64,000 nucleotides of DNA from Microplitis mediator (GCF_029852145.1 NC_079979.1:8906642-8970641); one strand, 5' to 3'. Shown: positions 25,367 through 36,533, counted from the first letter of the stretch. Numbers and translations: made by a program. The notes: generated by a model not told the origin, from the sequence alone.

Positions 25367-26232
25367 CTAGAACTTTTTAAATATCTTAATACTCTTTTCA
25401 GATACTGCCACAGTGTTTTTATTGTTTTTATTCATATATCTACTTACGATATTTTCTGATATGCTTAAATCTGGTCGTGAACAAACCATTATGTACTTTA
25501 TACAACCAATAACACTTTTACATGGCGCATCATAATTTTCATAATCATGCATATTAAATTTATTTAAGACTGAGTTGATGTGTGCATTTTGATCTAATGT
25601 TATTACATTATCTTTTCTTGTAACTTTTATGCCTAAAAATGATCTAATTTCTTTTAAATTGACCATCTGAAATTTATTCATCAAATACTCTTTAAAAATA
25701 TTCATAGTATTCATATCTGCAGTTGCTACAAAAAGATCATCAACATATAATACTACATAAACGTTCTTTAAGACATTTCCTAGATCAAAAATATAAATAC
25801 AACGATCTACAGGAGAATTTTGAAAATTTAATTCTTTTAATGTAGATTCAAATGCTTCAAACCAGCAGCGTGCAGCCTGCTTTAAACCATACAGAGCTTT
25901 GTTCAATCTGCACACCTGATTTTTATCGCATTTGACTCCTGGTATTTTCATATAAATTTCTTCCTTTAATTTGCCATTCAAAAAAAAACTGTCTTCACAT
26001 CCATATGATGCAGTAACAGATTATTCTGATTGACAATTGCAACTATGAATCTAAAACTAGCCATTCTAGCAACTGGCGCAAAAGTTTCATCATAGTCTAC
26101 CATATATTTTTGACTAAAACCTCTAGTAACTAATCGAGCTTTATATTTATATGGATTTCCAAATTCGTAATTTTTAATTGTAAGTATCCACTTACAGTCT
26201 ACAATATTTTTATGTTTAGGTCTCAGTACCAA
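25367..26232 (-). pseudogene. Copia reverse transcriptase
   Basis: Two abutting frames (26232-25978 and 25981-25367) overlap by four bases in different frames, so the domain is frameshifted near 25980. The first has RLVTRGFSQKYMVDYDETFAPVA and DVKTVFF (normally DVKTAFL). The second has VCRLNKALYGLKQAARCW and the catalytic VLYVDDLFVA. The catalytic aspartates are intact. This is diagnostic of Ty1/copia reverse transcriptase. The product would be a polyprotein domain acting in cytoplasmic particles. Confidence 0.93.
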
Positions 26233-26539
26233 TGTCCAAGTATTATTAATACGAAGTGAATCGAATTCACTTTTAACAGCTCGTTCCTACTCAACCCTAT
26301 CATTCCTATTTTTAATTTCATAATACGAACTAGGAATTTTGTGTATTATTGGTTGAGCGGATAGCATGCAATTGTCAGGTAAACTATTTTCACTATACGA
26401 AATCTGAGGACGGCCTCTGATCCTATTACTTCTCCTACAACTGGCTTCTGATTTATTCCTATTATGTAACTTAGGAATTTTATTATCTTTATGATTATTT
26501 ACTTTATCTATTAAATCTGATTTATCGTTATCAGATATA

Positions 26540-27090
26540 CTTAAACTATCTGGTTTATCATAACCAGATTAACTTACACTATCTGATTTATTAAGATCAG
26601 ATTTATCTAAGCTATCTGATTTATTAAGATCAGATTTATCTAAGCTCTGATTTATTAATATCAGATTTATCTAAACTGTCTGATTTATTGATATCAGATT
26701 TATCTAAACTATCTGATTTATTAATATCAGATTTATTTAAACTGTCTGATTTGTTAATATCAGATTTATCTAAATTATCTGATTTACCTACTATCAGATT
26801 TATTTAAACTATCTGATTTACTACTATCAGATTTCTTTGAACTATCTGATTTATTATTATCAGATTTATTCAAACTATCTGATTTATCGATATCAGATTT
26901 AGTTAAACTATCTGATTTATTATTATCAGATTTACTTATACTATCTGATTTATTAATATCAGATTTATTTAAACTATCTGATTTATCTACTATCAGATTT
27001 ATTTAAACTATCTGATTTACTACTATCAGATTTCTTTGAACTATCTGATTTATTATTATCAGATTTATCTACACAATCTGGTTATCATGA
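26540..27090 (-). repeat. 33-bp coding minisatellite in the copia integrase-RT linker
   Basis: About 16 units of a 33-base repeat with core CTATCTGATTTATTAATATC. The period is a multiple of three, and on the coding strand it encodes an 11-residue Ser-Asp-Lys-Ile/Asn unit (DKSDINKSDSL and variants). It lies between the integrase C-terminal frame and reverse transcriptase, so it would be an acidic/basic low-complexity linker of the polyprotein. Some units carry small deletions (near 26645 and 26790) that break the frame. Confidence 0.88.
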
Positions 27091-27129
27091 CCAGATTTGA
27101 CTAACCCATCTGATTTGCCCGTATCAGAT

Positions 27130-27395
27130 TCATTCAGGCCAATGATTGACTGAGTTTAACAATTAGTTAGTGACTACAGTTTCATTACCTGAGTTTAACC
27201 TTTCGTCCGTGACTACTCGAATGATTGACTGAGTTTAACAATTAGTTAGTGACTACAGTTTCTTTAGCTGAGTTTAACATTACGTTAGTGACACCAGTTA
27301 TTTTATCTGGGTTTAACATACTGTTAGGGACTACAGTTACTTTACCTGGGTTTAACATTTTGTTAGTGACACCAGTTTCATGACCTAAGATTTCG
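27130..27395 (-). repeat. Degenerate repeats of about 45 bp in the copia element
   Basis: Five to six units built on GAGTTTAACAATTAGTTAGT followed by GACTACAGTT or GACACCAGTT. One longer unit containing AATGATTGACTGAGTTTAAC is repeated at 27145 and 27220. They follow directly on the 33-bp array, so the whole linker has expanded by repeat growth. Confidence 0.75.
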
Positions 27396-27422
27396 TCAAC
27401 ATGAACAGATTTTATTTTCGGT

Positions 27423-27605
27423 CTAGAAAAAAATTTTTCTTTTGTCTACAATAACGTCTCTCACTACCACATATTTTTCACTCTCAATTTCGAAAACTCT
27501 GTACCCGTTTGGTTCATAATCTACCAGATTATTTCCCTTTGATGATTTTTCACCAAATTTATTTTTGTTAGTTTTTCTTGTGTATATACACAATGAACCA
27601 AACAC
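27423..27605 (-). pseudogene. Copia integrase C-terminal region
   Basis: The translation FGSLCIYTRKTNKNKF...GYRVFEIESEKYVVVRDVIVDKRKIFF matches the GKLxxR-like end of copia integrases (FG-x-x-C-Y-x-H, then G-Y-R-x-x-D, V-x-x-x-RDV-x-FDE). The conserved gene order integrase, then linker, then reverse transcriptase is kept. Only the end of the domain is open; the integrase core upstream (27606-28200) is decayed. Confidence 0.75.
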
Positions 27606-28890
27606 TTTAAATTACTTGGTTGATAGCCTTTTTATTATACCACATTTCATATGATGTTTGAGTTTCTTTCAAGGCCTTACTCGGAACATTATCAATTAAA
27701 TATGTTGCAGTGAGGACTGCATTATCCAGAAATTTTATCTAAACTTCAAACAAATATTCTCTACCAATTTTAATGTACATAAATAAACTAGTTTGACATT
27801 CAATTGAACTTCACTCTTTTGCAACTGAGTTAAATCTATATTTAATTAAATATACTATACAGTAACGAGTGTATAATGATCTAGAAATCGGGCAAAATAA
27901 TTTTTCTTTTCTAGAGCCGTCGGAATGATTGGACTATAGTACATCCGAATGTACAATGAATATTGAGCTCCTAACATGATTTCGATTTTTAACCGTTTTG
28001 AATGATAATCGAATTTGTTTTCTTTTAACGCACACTTTACATATTTAATTATTACAAATGATTTCTATTATCTGCCTTAAGTTTCAATCATAATATGATT
28101 CTTTGATTTAATAAATTTATGCTCACTTATATGACCTAGTCTTTTATGCTATGTACTATAATTCGTCTTATTATTTCTTGAGCGACAGAATGAGCTTTAT
28201 GTATTTGAACTGTGGAGCCAATCTGAATAAAATTATTAGAGGGCTTACCTTCCATGATGGGTATACCACCTTTATTAATTTTTACCCCTTTCTTATCTGA
28301 AATGACCACCATGCCTGACTTTACAGCTTTGACACCGCTGAACAGGACTGTATATGACCCCTTCTATCACTCCTAGAACGCTTACGGTTGTTGTCATCTG
28401 GATGAAACCTCTTTTGTTTCTAAAATAAATTCTCCGCCTTTTGCTCAGGACAATTTGATTCGTCTCTGGAGACTATCAAAACTTTGAGCAATAATCGCTC
28501 TGTTTGTAAGACAATCAGACGTGTAAAATTGAAGAATCTTCTTTTTTTTTTCTTCTTTCAATTTATTTGAGGCTCAGCAATAATCACTTTATATAATCAC
28601 GGCACAAACTATTAAAGTAAACTAAACTCAAAATTTTATCACTATTCATTATGTAATTATTATTCAGCACATTATTATCAGGAATTATATTTAATTTTAT
28701 TTTATTTGAAAATGATTATTTATAATTTATTTTTGTTTAATTATTTTAATCATTTAAAATCACATGCACTTCAATATTAAAATTAGAAAATTTGATAGTA
28801 GATTTGATGTAAGATGATTTTCAAATTTTTATACTATTCAATTTTTTTCTTTTGATAAATTAATCTTTCTTTCACGATTTTAATACACGG
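27606..28890 (-). pseudogene. Decayed copia Gag/protease and integrase core
   Basis: Fragments are readable in different frames on the minus strand. They include a basic Arg/Ser-rich stretch (RKRSRSDRRG near 28370) and a Val/Ile-rich segment ending GGIPIMEGK near 28250, which resembles the protease-integrase junction of copia elements. Stops and frameshifts are frequent. The last 300 bases next to the 5' LTR look like an untranslated leader. Confidence 0.5.
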
Positions 28891-28893
28891 CGT

Positions 28894-28910
28894 ATTCTGG
28901 GCCCATAACC
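28894..28910 (-). other. Primer-binding site complementary to initiator tRNA-Met anticodon arm
   Basis: The plus strand reads CTGGGCCCATAACC immediately beside the 5' LTR. This is the anticodon-stem-loop sequence of eukaryotic initiator tRNA-Met, so the element RNA (minus strand, GGTTATGGGCCCAG) would pair with it. Copia-type elements are known to prime from an internal cut of this tRNA. Confidence 0.85.
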
Positions 28911-29400
28911 TGTTGGAAATTTAGGTATGGTAATCGTGAATGAAACAAATCAATTTATTAAACAAATGAATATTATATCTTTTATTAAAATACGCGCTCT
29001 AGGGTATGTCTTCACTCGAAAGAGATTTAGCTTAGACTAACTTATTCTTTTAATATTATTTAACACTGAGGTCCACCAACCTCTCCTCTTTTTGTATAAC
29101 AAAGATCTCTAAGTTCAAAATATATATATATGAGTGCAAATGAAGAAAAACATATTGCCTTGCATTTACTTGGAATCTCTCGTCGACCCAAGTACCTAAG
29201 GTCATAAAATTTGATCCATGCTAGCTTTCCTTTCTTTAAGTAAACATATACACATTTTGAACTCAACTCAAATATATATACTACGACTTAAATGCGACAC
29301 TGTTCGAAATATTATTTCGAACAGAATATTTAGTAAAAAGAAATAATTAAATAAAGTATATATAAGAATAAAGATTGATTTTTGTACAGAGAATCCAACA
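28911..29400 (-). repeat. 5' LTR of the copia element
   Basis: 490 bases, near-identical to 22229-22718, with the same TGTTGGA/TCCAACA ends. It contains TATATATA and AATAAA-like signals. It is followed by the CTCCG duplication at 29401-29405 and then the remainder of element D. Confidence 0.92.
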
Positions 29401-29578
29401 CTCCGGAACCGTACATGATAAAAAATTTTGAGGTCCAGATCTAAAAACTAGAAACTTGAGGCTACAATTTGCTTTTTTTTTTTTTTATACGACCATTTTT
29501 CACCGAGTTACAGCATGTTGAAAATCACCTAAAAATTTCGGATTTTTTTTCTATCCCTTAATTTCTGTGACCAGTGTA

Positions 29579-29900
29579 TATTAGTTTCATAATACGCACA
29601 GCTTCATGGGATAAATGTATATAGGCTGATAAATAAAATTAATTAATTAATAAATAAAAATATACAATGGTACTTTTGAATAACTTACGCCGGATTATTT
29701 TATAAAAGTTTCAACTTTTAGCACATTTATTACCCCACCACATGTAAATGCAAACTATGCATTTTTAATTTACGCTTCTATATTAGTTTAGTAACATGCG
29801 CAACTTCATGGGATATATGTATATAGATTGATAAATAAAATAAATTAATTAATAAATAAAAATATACATTGGTACTTTTGAATAACTTACGCCGGATTAT
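29579..29900. repeat. 202-bp tandem duplication upstream of the right Polinton genes
   Basis: TATTAGTTT...CTTCATGGGATA at 29579 recurs at 29781, a period of 202 bases, including TGGTACTTTTGAATAACTTA and GCCGGATTA. The last 78 bases of the unit also occur left of the nest at 7859-7936. Before element D inserted, the divergent promoter region therefore held at least two and a half copies. Confidence 0.85.
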
Positions 29901-30222
29901 CTAAAATTTTCTATGAGGGTATGCATTTTCTATTACGTTTGTAAATGCATTAGAAGAGTTCGTGTCAAAACACCCACACTCAAAATTTCTTTTTAACAAT
30001 AATTTGACAAGGCCTTGAAAATTACATATGCGTAATAATGGAAAAATTGAAATAATACAGCTTTACATAAAAAGGTAGTCATAACAACACGTGAGGCGTA
30101 AAACAGCATCATCAGCACAACGTATCCTACTCTTTAGTATGATTCTATTTGCAGCTGTAGGGTATTCAATAATTATTTAGTTTATTACGAGATACCTAGT
30201 GTTGTACAACTTACATAGTAAT
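29901..30222 (+). other. Upstream region of the rightward Polinton genes
   Basis: No coding frame is seen. AT-rich leader with several short purine tracts. The first ATG followed by a good frame is at 30223. Confidence 0.4.
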
Positions 30223-30877
30223 ATGAATCCTGATAATTTACGCTATCAGAAACCTTTCATTACGGCCCTTTTAGAATTGGTGCGTTATGTAAAGGACAGA
30301 TCACTACGCGCATGGGCAGCCTATACAGAAACAAGACTTGAAAAATGGTGGCAATTGTCGCGGGAATGTTTAATAAGATTATTACGACGTCTTGTGATGT
30401 TTTCATCATGTCGTTTATTAGCAAGAGCGTACAAAAGAGGGCTGCTAACTACCAATACAGTCGTTTTACGTACAGTTGTGTCAACAATTCTTCAAACTCA
30501 AAAAGCGGACGCTAATTGTTTACAAGATTTGTTGACGGACTACGGTAAGTGTACACACACCTCTTATGATAAATTTAATTTCTTAATTTACCAAACATGT
30601 AAAAATTCTATTTTAGAACGATACAGTCGTGACGAGTTATTGCACTTAGACAATAGCTANNNNNNNNNNNNNNNNNNNNNNNNNNNNNNNNNNNNNNNNN
30701 NNNNNNNNNNNNNNNNNNNNNNNNNNNNNNNNNNNNNNNNNNNNNNNNNNNNNNNNNNNATACATTTCTGATGATGACGATGACGGTGATGAGTCAAGAC
30801 GTTTTATACAACGTAAACTTTTAGGTATTTTACACAACGCTAAACAGCGTACCTTTTATACAGCGTCAGCGGCTTAA
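30223..30877 (+). CDS. Small spliced Polinton gene upstream of PolB, function unknown
   Basis: The start is the ATG at 30223 (MNPDNLRYQKPF). The N-terminal 100 residues are helical and rich in Arg, Trp and Leu (KDRSLRAWAAYTETRLEKWW). A consensus donor (TACG|GTAAGT, 30545) and acceptor (TATTTTAG, ending 30616) define a likely 72-base intron, which is a multiple of three and has no stop, so an unspliced product is also possible. The assembly gap at 30660-30759 removes part of the gene. The end after the gap reads SDDDDDGDESRRFIQRKLLG and stops at 30877, an acidic stretch followed by a basic one. I do not recognise the family. Confidence 0.5.
30660..30759. other. Assembly gap (100 N)
   Basis: Exactly 100 N, the conventional placeholder for a gap of unknown size. 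It interrupts the gene at 30223-30877, and the reading frame across it cannot be known. Confidence 1.
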
Positions 30878-30974
30878 TAATTATAATAGAATTTGGGATA
30901 CTTTGCTGCCAGTTGAAAAGTAAGATAAATTTTGTAACCTGTAAGTTTTAAATATTTAAAAATTATATTTTCAG

Positions 30975-33900
30975 GTGTACAATCAGGAGGTATAACAACA
31001 AGATCAAAAGCAAAAAAGGAACACGCTTCTTTACCGTCAACATCAACACAGTTTGTCGGTGATGATAAAAATAATAATTATAATAACAATAGTGAAAATG
31101 ATGAAAGCGCAGATGGTTACATTAACGTACAACCCCCAGGTCAAAGATTTGTAGTCGAGCGGCAAATAGTTAAAAAATATAGACAGTTTCAAGCTAAAGG
31201 TAAAGAGACTACAATCAGAATCCTTCCGCCTACTGCAGAATCTAATCATATGCAATGGGTTGAAGGTGCTTTAAACGATATTCTCACGTATATAACAGCG
31301 TCGTGCAAACCTTACGATCACGTAGGTTTTACTATTAATTACGAAAGACTCACAGCTGGGGCTAGTTGGGCTAAATTTACAAGAGCAAACAGTATTACAG
31401 TGAATGATTTATGGCGTTTATTAAGCAACGTTGCTCAAAATGCCGGCGGTCTGACTACTGACGATAGACTTATTATCACATCAGCTGTTGTCTCAGGTAT
31501 TGAGGGTTGCGGGAAAGTAGTTTTGACTCATGAAACAATTTTTAAACGATCAATAATAACTATTAATAACAAGGATAATTTATGTTTGCCGCGGTCGTTA
31601 GTTATTGCAACGATGTACATTGAAAGAGGTGAGATTCGTTCGGGTTTTTTACAGCGTAAGTGGAAAAATATAATAGATAACAGGAGAGATACACAACAAA
31701 AAGAAGCTCTTAAATTATTACAAGCTAGCGGTGTTGCGATTCCTAGACACGGATGCGGTGTTAATGAAATACTAGCTTTTCAACGTTATTTTACGCGTAA
31801 AGGTATAGCTATAGTTGTGTATGAATTTTTAACATTTGGAAAAGGAGCTCAACCACTTTTTGATGGGCGTTGTATGGTTCAAGAAACGTTTGGGTCGGTT
31901 TCTCATTTAATACATTTATTATATTATCAAGATACTAACCATTATCAACCCATAACAAATTTAGCGGGTGTTTTAGGTAGTCGTTCATTTTGTGATCAAT
32001 GTAATAAAGGTTACGAGTCTAGTCGTGAACATAGATGTTCTAAAAAATGTCAGCGTTGTAATACCTCACCTGTATGTAAATATGTAGCTAAAAAAACGTG
32101 TATTTTATGTAATCACTGGTTTTCGAATAATTAATGTTATAGGAATCATTTAAAATTAGCTTCAGGTAATTTACGTGGAAAAAATAAGGCTCTTACAGTG
32201 TGTGATGCTTTGAAGTTATGTACGGCATGTTGTAGATACATATATCATAATCTAGAACATAAGTGTAACTTAAATTACTGTCAGATTTGTTGCTGCGAGA
32301 GACCACTTAATCATTATTGTTTTATGGCCCCTCTTAAACAAAAAGAGCTTCCAAAAGTTTTATTTTTGTTTTATGATTTTGAAACACGTCAAAATAAACA
32401 TTTAAAAGGTGATAAGTCTACAAAAATACACGTACCTAATTTATGCGTTGTTTAAAAAACATGTCTCTATTGCTGGGCTAGTAAGAGCGTCTCTGAAAAT
32501 TGCGCTGAATGCGGCCAACGCGAATATATTTTTGAAGAAAAACCTGTCGAAAAATTTATTGATTTGGCTTTACAAAATAATTCTAAATTCTCGAAAATAA
32601 TATGCATTGTTCACAACGCTAGTAGTTTCGATGCACAATTCGTTTTAAAATGTATGATTGAGCAAAAGAAAACACGATTACCTGATCTAATATTAAACGG
32701 TACAAAAATAATTGTAATGCGCGTAGGTAAAACGGTATTTTTAGATAGTCTCAATTATTTGCATATGCCTTTGAGAGAGCTTCCAAAAGCGTTTGGATTT
32801 GCTGATGAAGCATCAAAAGGTTATTTTCCGTACTTATTCAATACGCCCTCTAATAAAAATTATATAGGTTTTATACCTAATGTAAAATATTTTTCACCCG
32901 ATACTATGTTCACTAAAGAACGTGAACAATTTATGGAATGGTATAATAAGAAAGTACATGAAGGTTATATTTTTAATTTTCAAAATGAAATTAAATTTTA
33001 TTGTCAAAATGATGTAACTGTTTCAAGAAGAGCCTGTATGTTATTTCGTGAAATGTTTATAAAATGTGGTAAAGTATGCCCCTTTTCGGAATGTACCACT
33101 ATAGCATCAGCTTGCTCAAAAATTTACAGGCGCAATTTTCTTAAGCCTGACACGATAGGCATTTTGCCGGCTAGTGGTACTTATCGCTGGTCATCAAATC
33201 AATCACGCAAAGCAATTCAATGGCTTATTTTCAAAGAACGAGCACATGGTTTTAGAATTACACATGCTGCACGTGGTAAAGAATATCGTTTGCCTTCAGG
33301 AATACTCGTTGACGGTTATTTTAAAAACAATAGAACCGGTGAAGAACATGTACTACAATTTCACGGTTGTTACTGGCATGGTTGCCCTAAATGTTATAGA
33401 GTAAACCGTGATAGAATACTTAATATCGGTGATAGTATGGATGTGAGGTATGACTGTACTATAGCCACGTCAGAAAAAATCCGCAGATTAGGGTATAGTC
33501 TTACTGAAGAGTGGGAATGTGATTTCAATTTATTTTTATCTAGAAATCCTGAGGTTGCAGCTGAATTACGTGATCACCCCTTACTTTGTACCGAACCGTT
33601 AAACCCTAGAGATGCTTTTTTTGGCGGTCGTACAGAAAGCTTTGTTACGTTATACGATATAAAAAACCATGAAAAAATCAAATATGTAGATGTATGTTCA
33701 CTGTATCCTTATATTTGTAAAACTGGTAAATTCCCGGTAGGTCATCCCGAAATTTTTATAGGCGATGAATGCCTGTCTTTGATAGGTGAAGATAATAATT
33801 TAACACTTGTGGAAGGGCTGGTAAAATGTACTGTTCTTCCACCACCAAAGCTTTACCATCCGGTATTACCTTGTAGAGTTCATGATAGATTACTCTTTGC

Positions 33901-34996
33901 TCTGTGTCGTTCTTGCGCACAAGAATTAAGACAGGCAGACTGCAACCACACACCTACAGACCGCGCTTTAACAGGTACATGGGTGGTAGATGAGGTTAGG
34001 AAAGCCATTGAAAAAGGTTACATTATCATAAAAGTATTTGAAATTTGGCAGTATAAAATAGCGCAGTATGACCCTAAAACAGGGTCTCAAGGGATATTTA
34101 CGGAAGATATCAATACTTTTTCAAAAATTAAAACTGAAGCAAGCGGTTACCCAAAAGATTGTAAAACTGACGAGGAAAAAGATAAATATATTGAAGATTA
34201 TGAGCGTGCTGAAGGTATAAAATTAGATAAAGAAAAAATTGAATTTAACGCAGGGTTACGAGCTGTAGCCAAACTTAGTTTAAATTCTCTTTGGGGAAAA
34301 TTTGGTCAGCGTGAAAATTTAACGCAAACGGAAATTGTTACAACACGAGCGCGTTTAATGGAAATGTTGACTGATAGCCGAATTGAAATATGTGGTTTTT
34401 TACCAGTTAACGATAATACATTATATATAAATTTTGTTAATAGTAAGGATGCTATAAAACCTTCCCGCACAACAAATGTTGTTATCGCAGCGTACACAAC
34501 CGCCCAGTCACGTCTTAAATTATACAATTACTTAGAAAGCTTAGGTACTAGAGTCCTATATTGCGATACCGATTCCTGTATTTACGTATCTGTAGAAGGA
34601 AAATATGAACCACCTACAGGTAAATTTTTAGGAGAATTAACTGATGAATTAGAAGGTTACGGTCTAGGAAGTTATATTACATCTTTTGTAACAGGCGGCC
34701 CAAACTTTTATGCTTATACAATACGTAAACTTGATAATACAATCGCAGAGGTATGTAAAGTAAAAGGTATAACTTTAAATTTTTCTAATAGTCTTAAAAT
34801 TAATTATAATACAGTTAGAGCCCTTGTAACTGGTGAAAAAACAGAGCCTGTTATAATAAAATTTGATGCTATACGCAGAACATGTTTTCATGCCATTGTA
34901 ACGAAAAAGGAAACGAAAACAACATTTCCGCAATATAAAAAAAGACGTTTTAGAAATAAATATTCTACATTACCGTTTGGGTACAGAGTTTATTAA
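30975..34996 (+). pseudogene. polB: Protein-primed family B DNA polymerase of the Polinton, two in-frame stops
   Basis: One frame runs from a splice acceptor (TTTTCAG, exon from 30975) to the stop at 34996, about 1,340 codons. It is interrupted only by TAA at 32132-32134 and TAA at 32453-32455, without frame change. The first internal ATG is at 31250. An N-terminal region (30977-31990) precedes cysteine-rich segments with many CxxC pairs (about 31990-32330). The exonuclease motifs are DFE at 32375, HNASSFDAQF near 32610 and YCQNDVTV near 33000. The polymerase motifs are DVCSLYPY near 33690, KLSLNSLWGKFG near 34271 and YCDTDS near 34558, with catalytic aspartates intact. It would replicate the element from a protein primer. 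The coding upstream of 30975 may lie around 30880-30915, before a GTAAGA donor. Confidence 0.93.
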
Positions 34997-35182
34997 TTGT
35001 GTTTAAATTGACACTGTAATAGGTTATAATAAATGTATAAATAAACATGGTTCTTTTATGTTTTATTTTCCCCCTCTTTCATATAGCAACGTAAGTAATT
35101 TTGATTTATTTATTCATTTATTTAAGTTTATTTTCATCAGTTCTCCGCAAACAGTTCACCTAAACGTTAAAACTAAATATAA

Positions 35183-35704
35183 ATGGATATTATAATAGAT
35201 ATTCAGGGTTTCTTCGATAATTATGGAAATTTTTTACCTAAAGAAGTAGCACTAGTAGATTTAGAATCTTCTATACAAGGTCATTGGTTAATCAAAGCCC
35301 CATTTCCTTATAATAAATTATTATTCTCAGCGCGCCAAAAAAATAACTGGCTTACAACAAAAAAACACGGCTTAAAGTGGTTTGACGGTTTTATTACCAT
35401 CTCAAATTTGACACCTATTGTTAAATTTTATTCTGAAAAAGCCCGGTGTGTATATGTACGTGGTGATATAAAACTGAAATATCTTGAAAAATTACTACAA
35501 AAGGAAGTTATTAATTTAGAAGAAGAAGATATTGACAACACCCCTAATAAATTTGATGATTTGAGAACGACAAACACTTTGTGCACATTACACAGCGCGT
35601 TAAAAATTTACAACCCTGGTCAAAATTTGAGATGTGCTTTAAACAACGCTCTTTGTCTACAAAAGTGGATTTTAAAAGAACGTTCAAATTCTTGTGAATT
35701 TTAA
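35183..35704 (+). CDS. Conserved Polinton GF/KE protein, possible RNase H-fold nuclease (copy 1)
   Basis: The frame encodes 173 residues. Blocks in order are IIDIQGFFDNYGNFLPKEV at the N-terminus, HWLIKAPF near 37, KKHGLKWFDG near 66, YVRGDIKLKYLEKLL near 92, an acidic linker, LCTLHSALKIY near 134 and LRCALNNALCLQKWIL near the end. The same blocks in the same order occur in the protein at 42173-42748 and, truncated, at 51031-51301. The initial Asp followed by GF, the KE pair and the late H...CAL-N vaguely resemble DEDD-exonuclease motif spacing, which is only a suggestion. It follows PolB by 186 bases, and a leader with AATAAA lies between. Confidence 0.7.
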   Translation: MDIIIDIQGFFDNYGNFLPKEVALVDLESSIQGHWLIKAPFPYNKLLFSARQKNNWLTTKKHGLKWFDGFITISNLTPIVKFYSEKARCVYVRGDIKLKYLEKLLQKEVINLEEEDIDNTPNKFDDLRTTNTLCTLHSALKIYNPGQNLRCALNNALCLQKWILKERSNSCEF

Positions 35705-35848
35705 AATTTTTACATGTCTCTTAAATAACAACTGATAATATACACAGCTGTTGTCTGCATTTTACGCGGGGTCAGCATTTAAAAAGACAAGCCGATTAAA
35801 ACAACGACGAGTCTCAGTTTCAAACGGTAGTTCAAGCGTGTCATAATA

Positions 35849-36304
35849 ATGTGTTACACAAAATTTAAAGAGTGTGATGAGATTCGTGCAGAACCGGAAG
35901 AAGAAGATCCTGGAAATGAAATTAATGTGTCTGAACACGATTTGGATGTATTTAGAACATATTGGCCTCACGATCCTTTATTCAGACTTCTACCGACACG
36001 TTTAAATGTTGAAAGTATCGTATGGTTAAGCGCTGTTACTCATGCTGTAAGAAATGCACCAACTTTTCTTGATGTAAGTTTAATTTTACATTATTATTAT
36101 TATCATTATTGTTATTATAAAACTAACGTGTATATATTCTAATTATTATTTCAGTTTTTTTTGGGTATGCCCCGTGACATCTTCGAGCTAGCTATGCGGT
36201 CAGCACCAGAGCTGATTCAGCAACCTCTCACGCAACGATGGAACTCGATCCACAATAACACGAGTGAAAACGCCTCTAAGATAGTTGAAGACAAAACAGA
36301 ATAA
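35849..36304 (+). CDS. Two-exon Polinton gene, function unknown
   Basis: Exon 1 is 35849-36073 (ATG, 75 codons) and exon 2 is 36155-36304 (50 codons including stop), joined over an 81-base intron with GAT|GTAAGT donor and TTTCAG acceptor, phase 0. The predicted protein has 124 residues. The N-terminus is acidic (EIRAEPEEEDPGNEINVSEH). A helical, fairly hydrophobic middle follows (ESIVWLSAVTHAVRNAPTFL), and exon 2 begins FFLGMPRDIFELAMRSAPEL. The unspliced frame would end in low-complexity Tyr/His, which supports splicing. No family was recognised. It lies between the GF/KE gene and the packaging ATPase. Confidence 0.6.
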
Positions 36305-36533
36305 TGTTAAAATACATAAGATTTACTAAGTTATCTATTAAATTTGTATTCAAGTATTTTTAATTTTACGAATTATGAATTCATGTGTTTTCTTATTATA
36401 TTAACATTACACACTTTTAATAAATTAATAAATGAATAAATAAATAACTAATTACCTATAAATTATCATTAAATTAATTCGTTTCTGTGTAAATATATAA
36501 GATATACATCGCTCGTTAAAATTAGTTCATACA

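Larger units (their letters stand above)
22229..29400 (-). mobile_element. Ty1/copia LTR retrotransposon, complete ends, decayed coding
   Basis: Two 490-base LTRs (22229-22718 and 28911-29400) begin TGTTGGA and end TCCAACA. The target duplication is CTCCG (22224-22228 and 29401-29405). Inside are, on the minus strand, remnants of Gag/protease, integrase C-terminus, reverse transcriptase and RNase H. The coding frames are interrupted. The two LTRs look nearly identical: in the coding-like stretch I compared, one change is seen (CCAAACTCT against CCAACCTCT), so insertion was recent although the body is broken. The 3' untranslated part holds a palindromic element. Confidence 0.92.
7939..29576. 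mobile_element. Palindromic TA-flanked transposon D, with two large internal insertions
   Basis: The termini CACTGGTCACAGAAATTAAG (7939) and its complement (ending 29576) are each flanked by TA (7937-7938, 29577-29578). The pieces 7939-8693, 21149-22228 and 29406-29576 together match the uninterrupted copy at 47908-49917. Subtracting the 12.45 kb and 7.17 kb insertions leaves about 2.0 kb against 2010 bases for that copy. The two arms are about 1 kb inverted repeats around a unique loop of about 75 bases (21357-21428). It has no coding capacity. TA flanks suggest mobilisation by a Tc1/mariner-type enzyme, by inference. Confidence 0.88.

Noticed and set aside
26540..27090. Regular 33-base repeats resembling a CRISPR array.
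   Set aside because: There are no unique spacers and no cas genes; the repeats are contiguous and lie inside a eukaryotic copia polyprotein region.
28891..28910. A tRNA gene for initiator Met.
   Set aside because: Only about 14 bases match the anticodon arm, and they abut an LTR; this is the primer-binding site.
32120..32460. Introns removing the two TAA codons of the polymerase.
   Set aside because: The frame is conserved straight through both stops, with Cys-rich text on both sides, and no good GT-AG pair brackets either stop without deleting conserved sequence.
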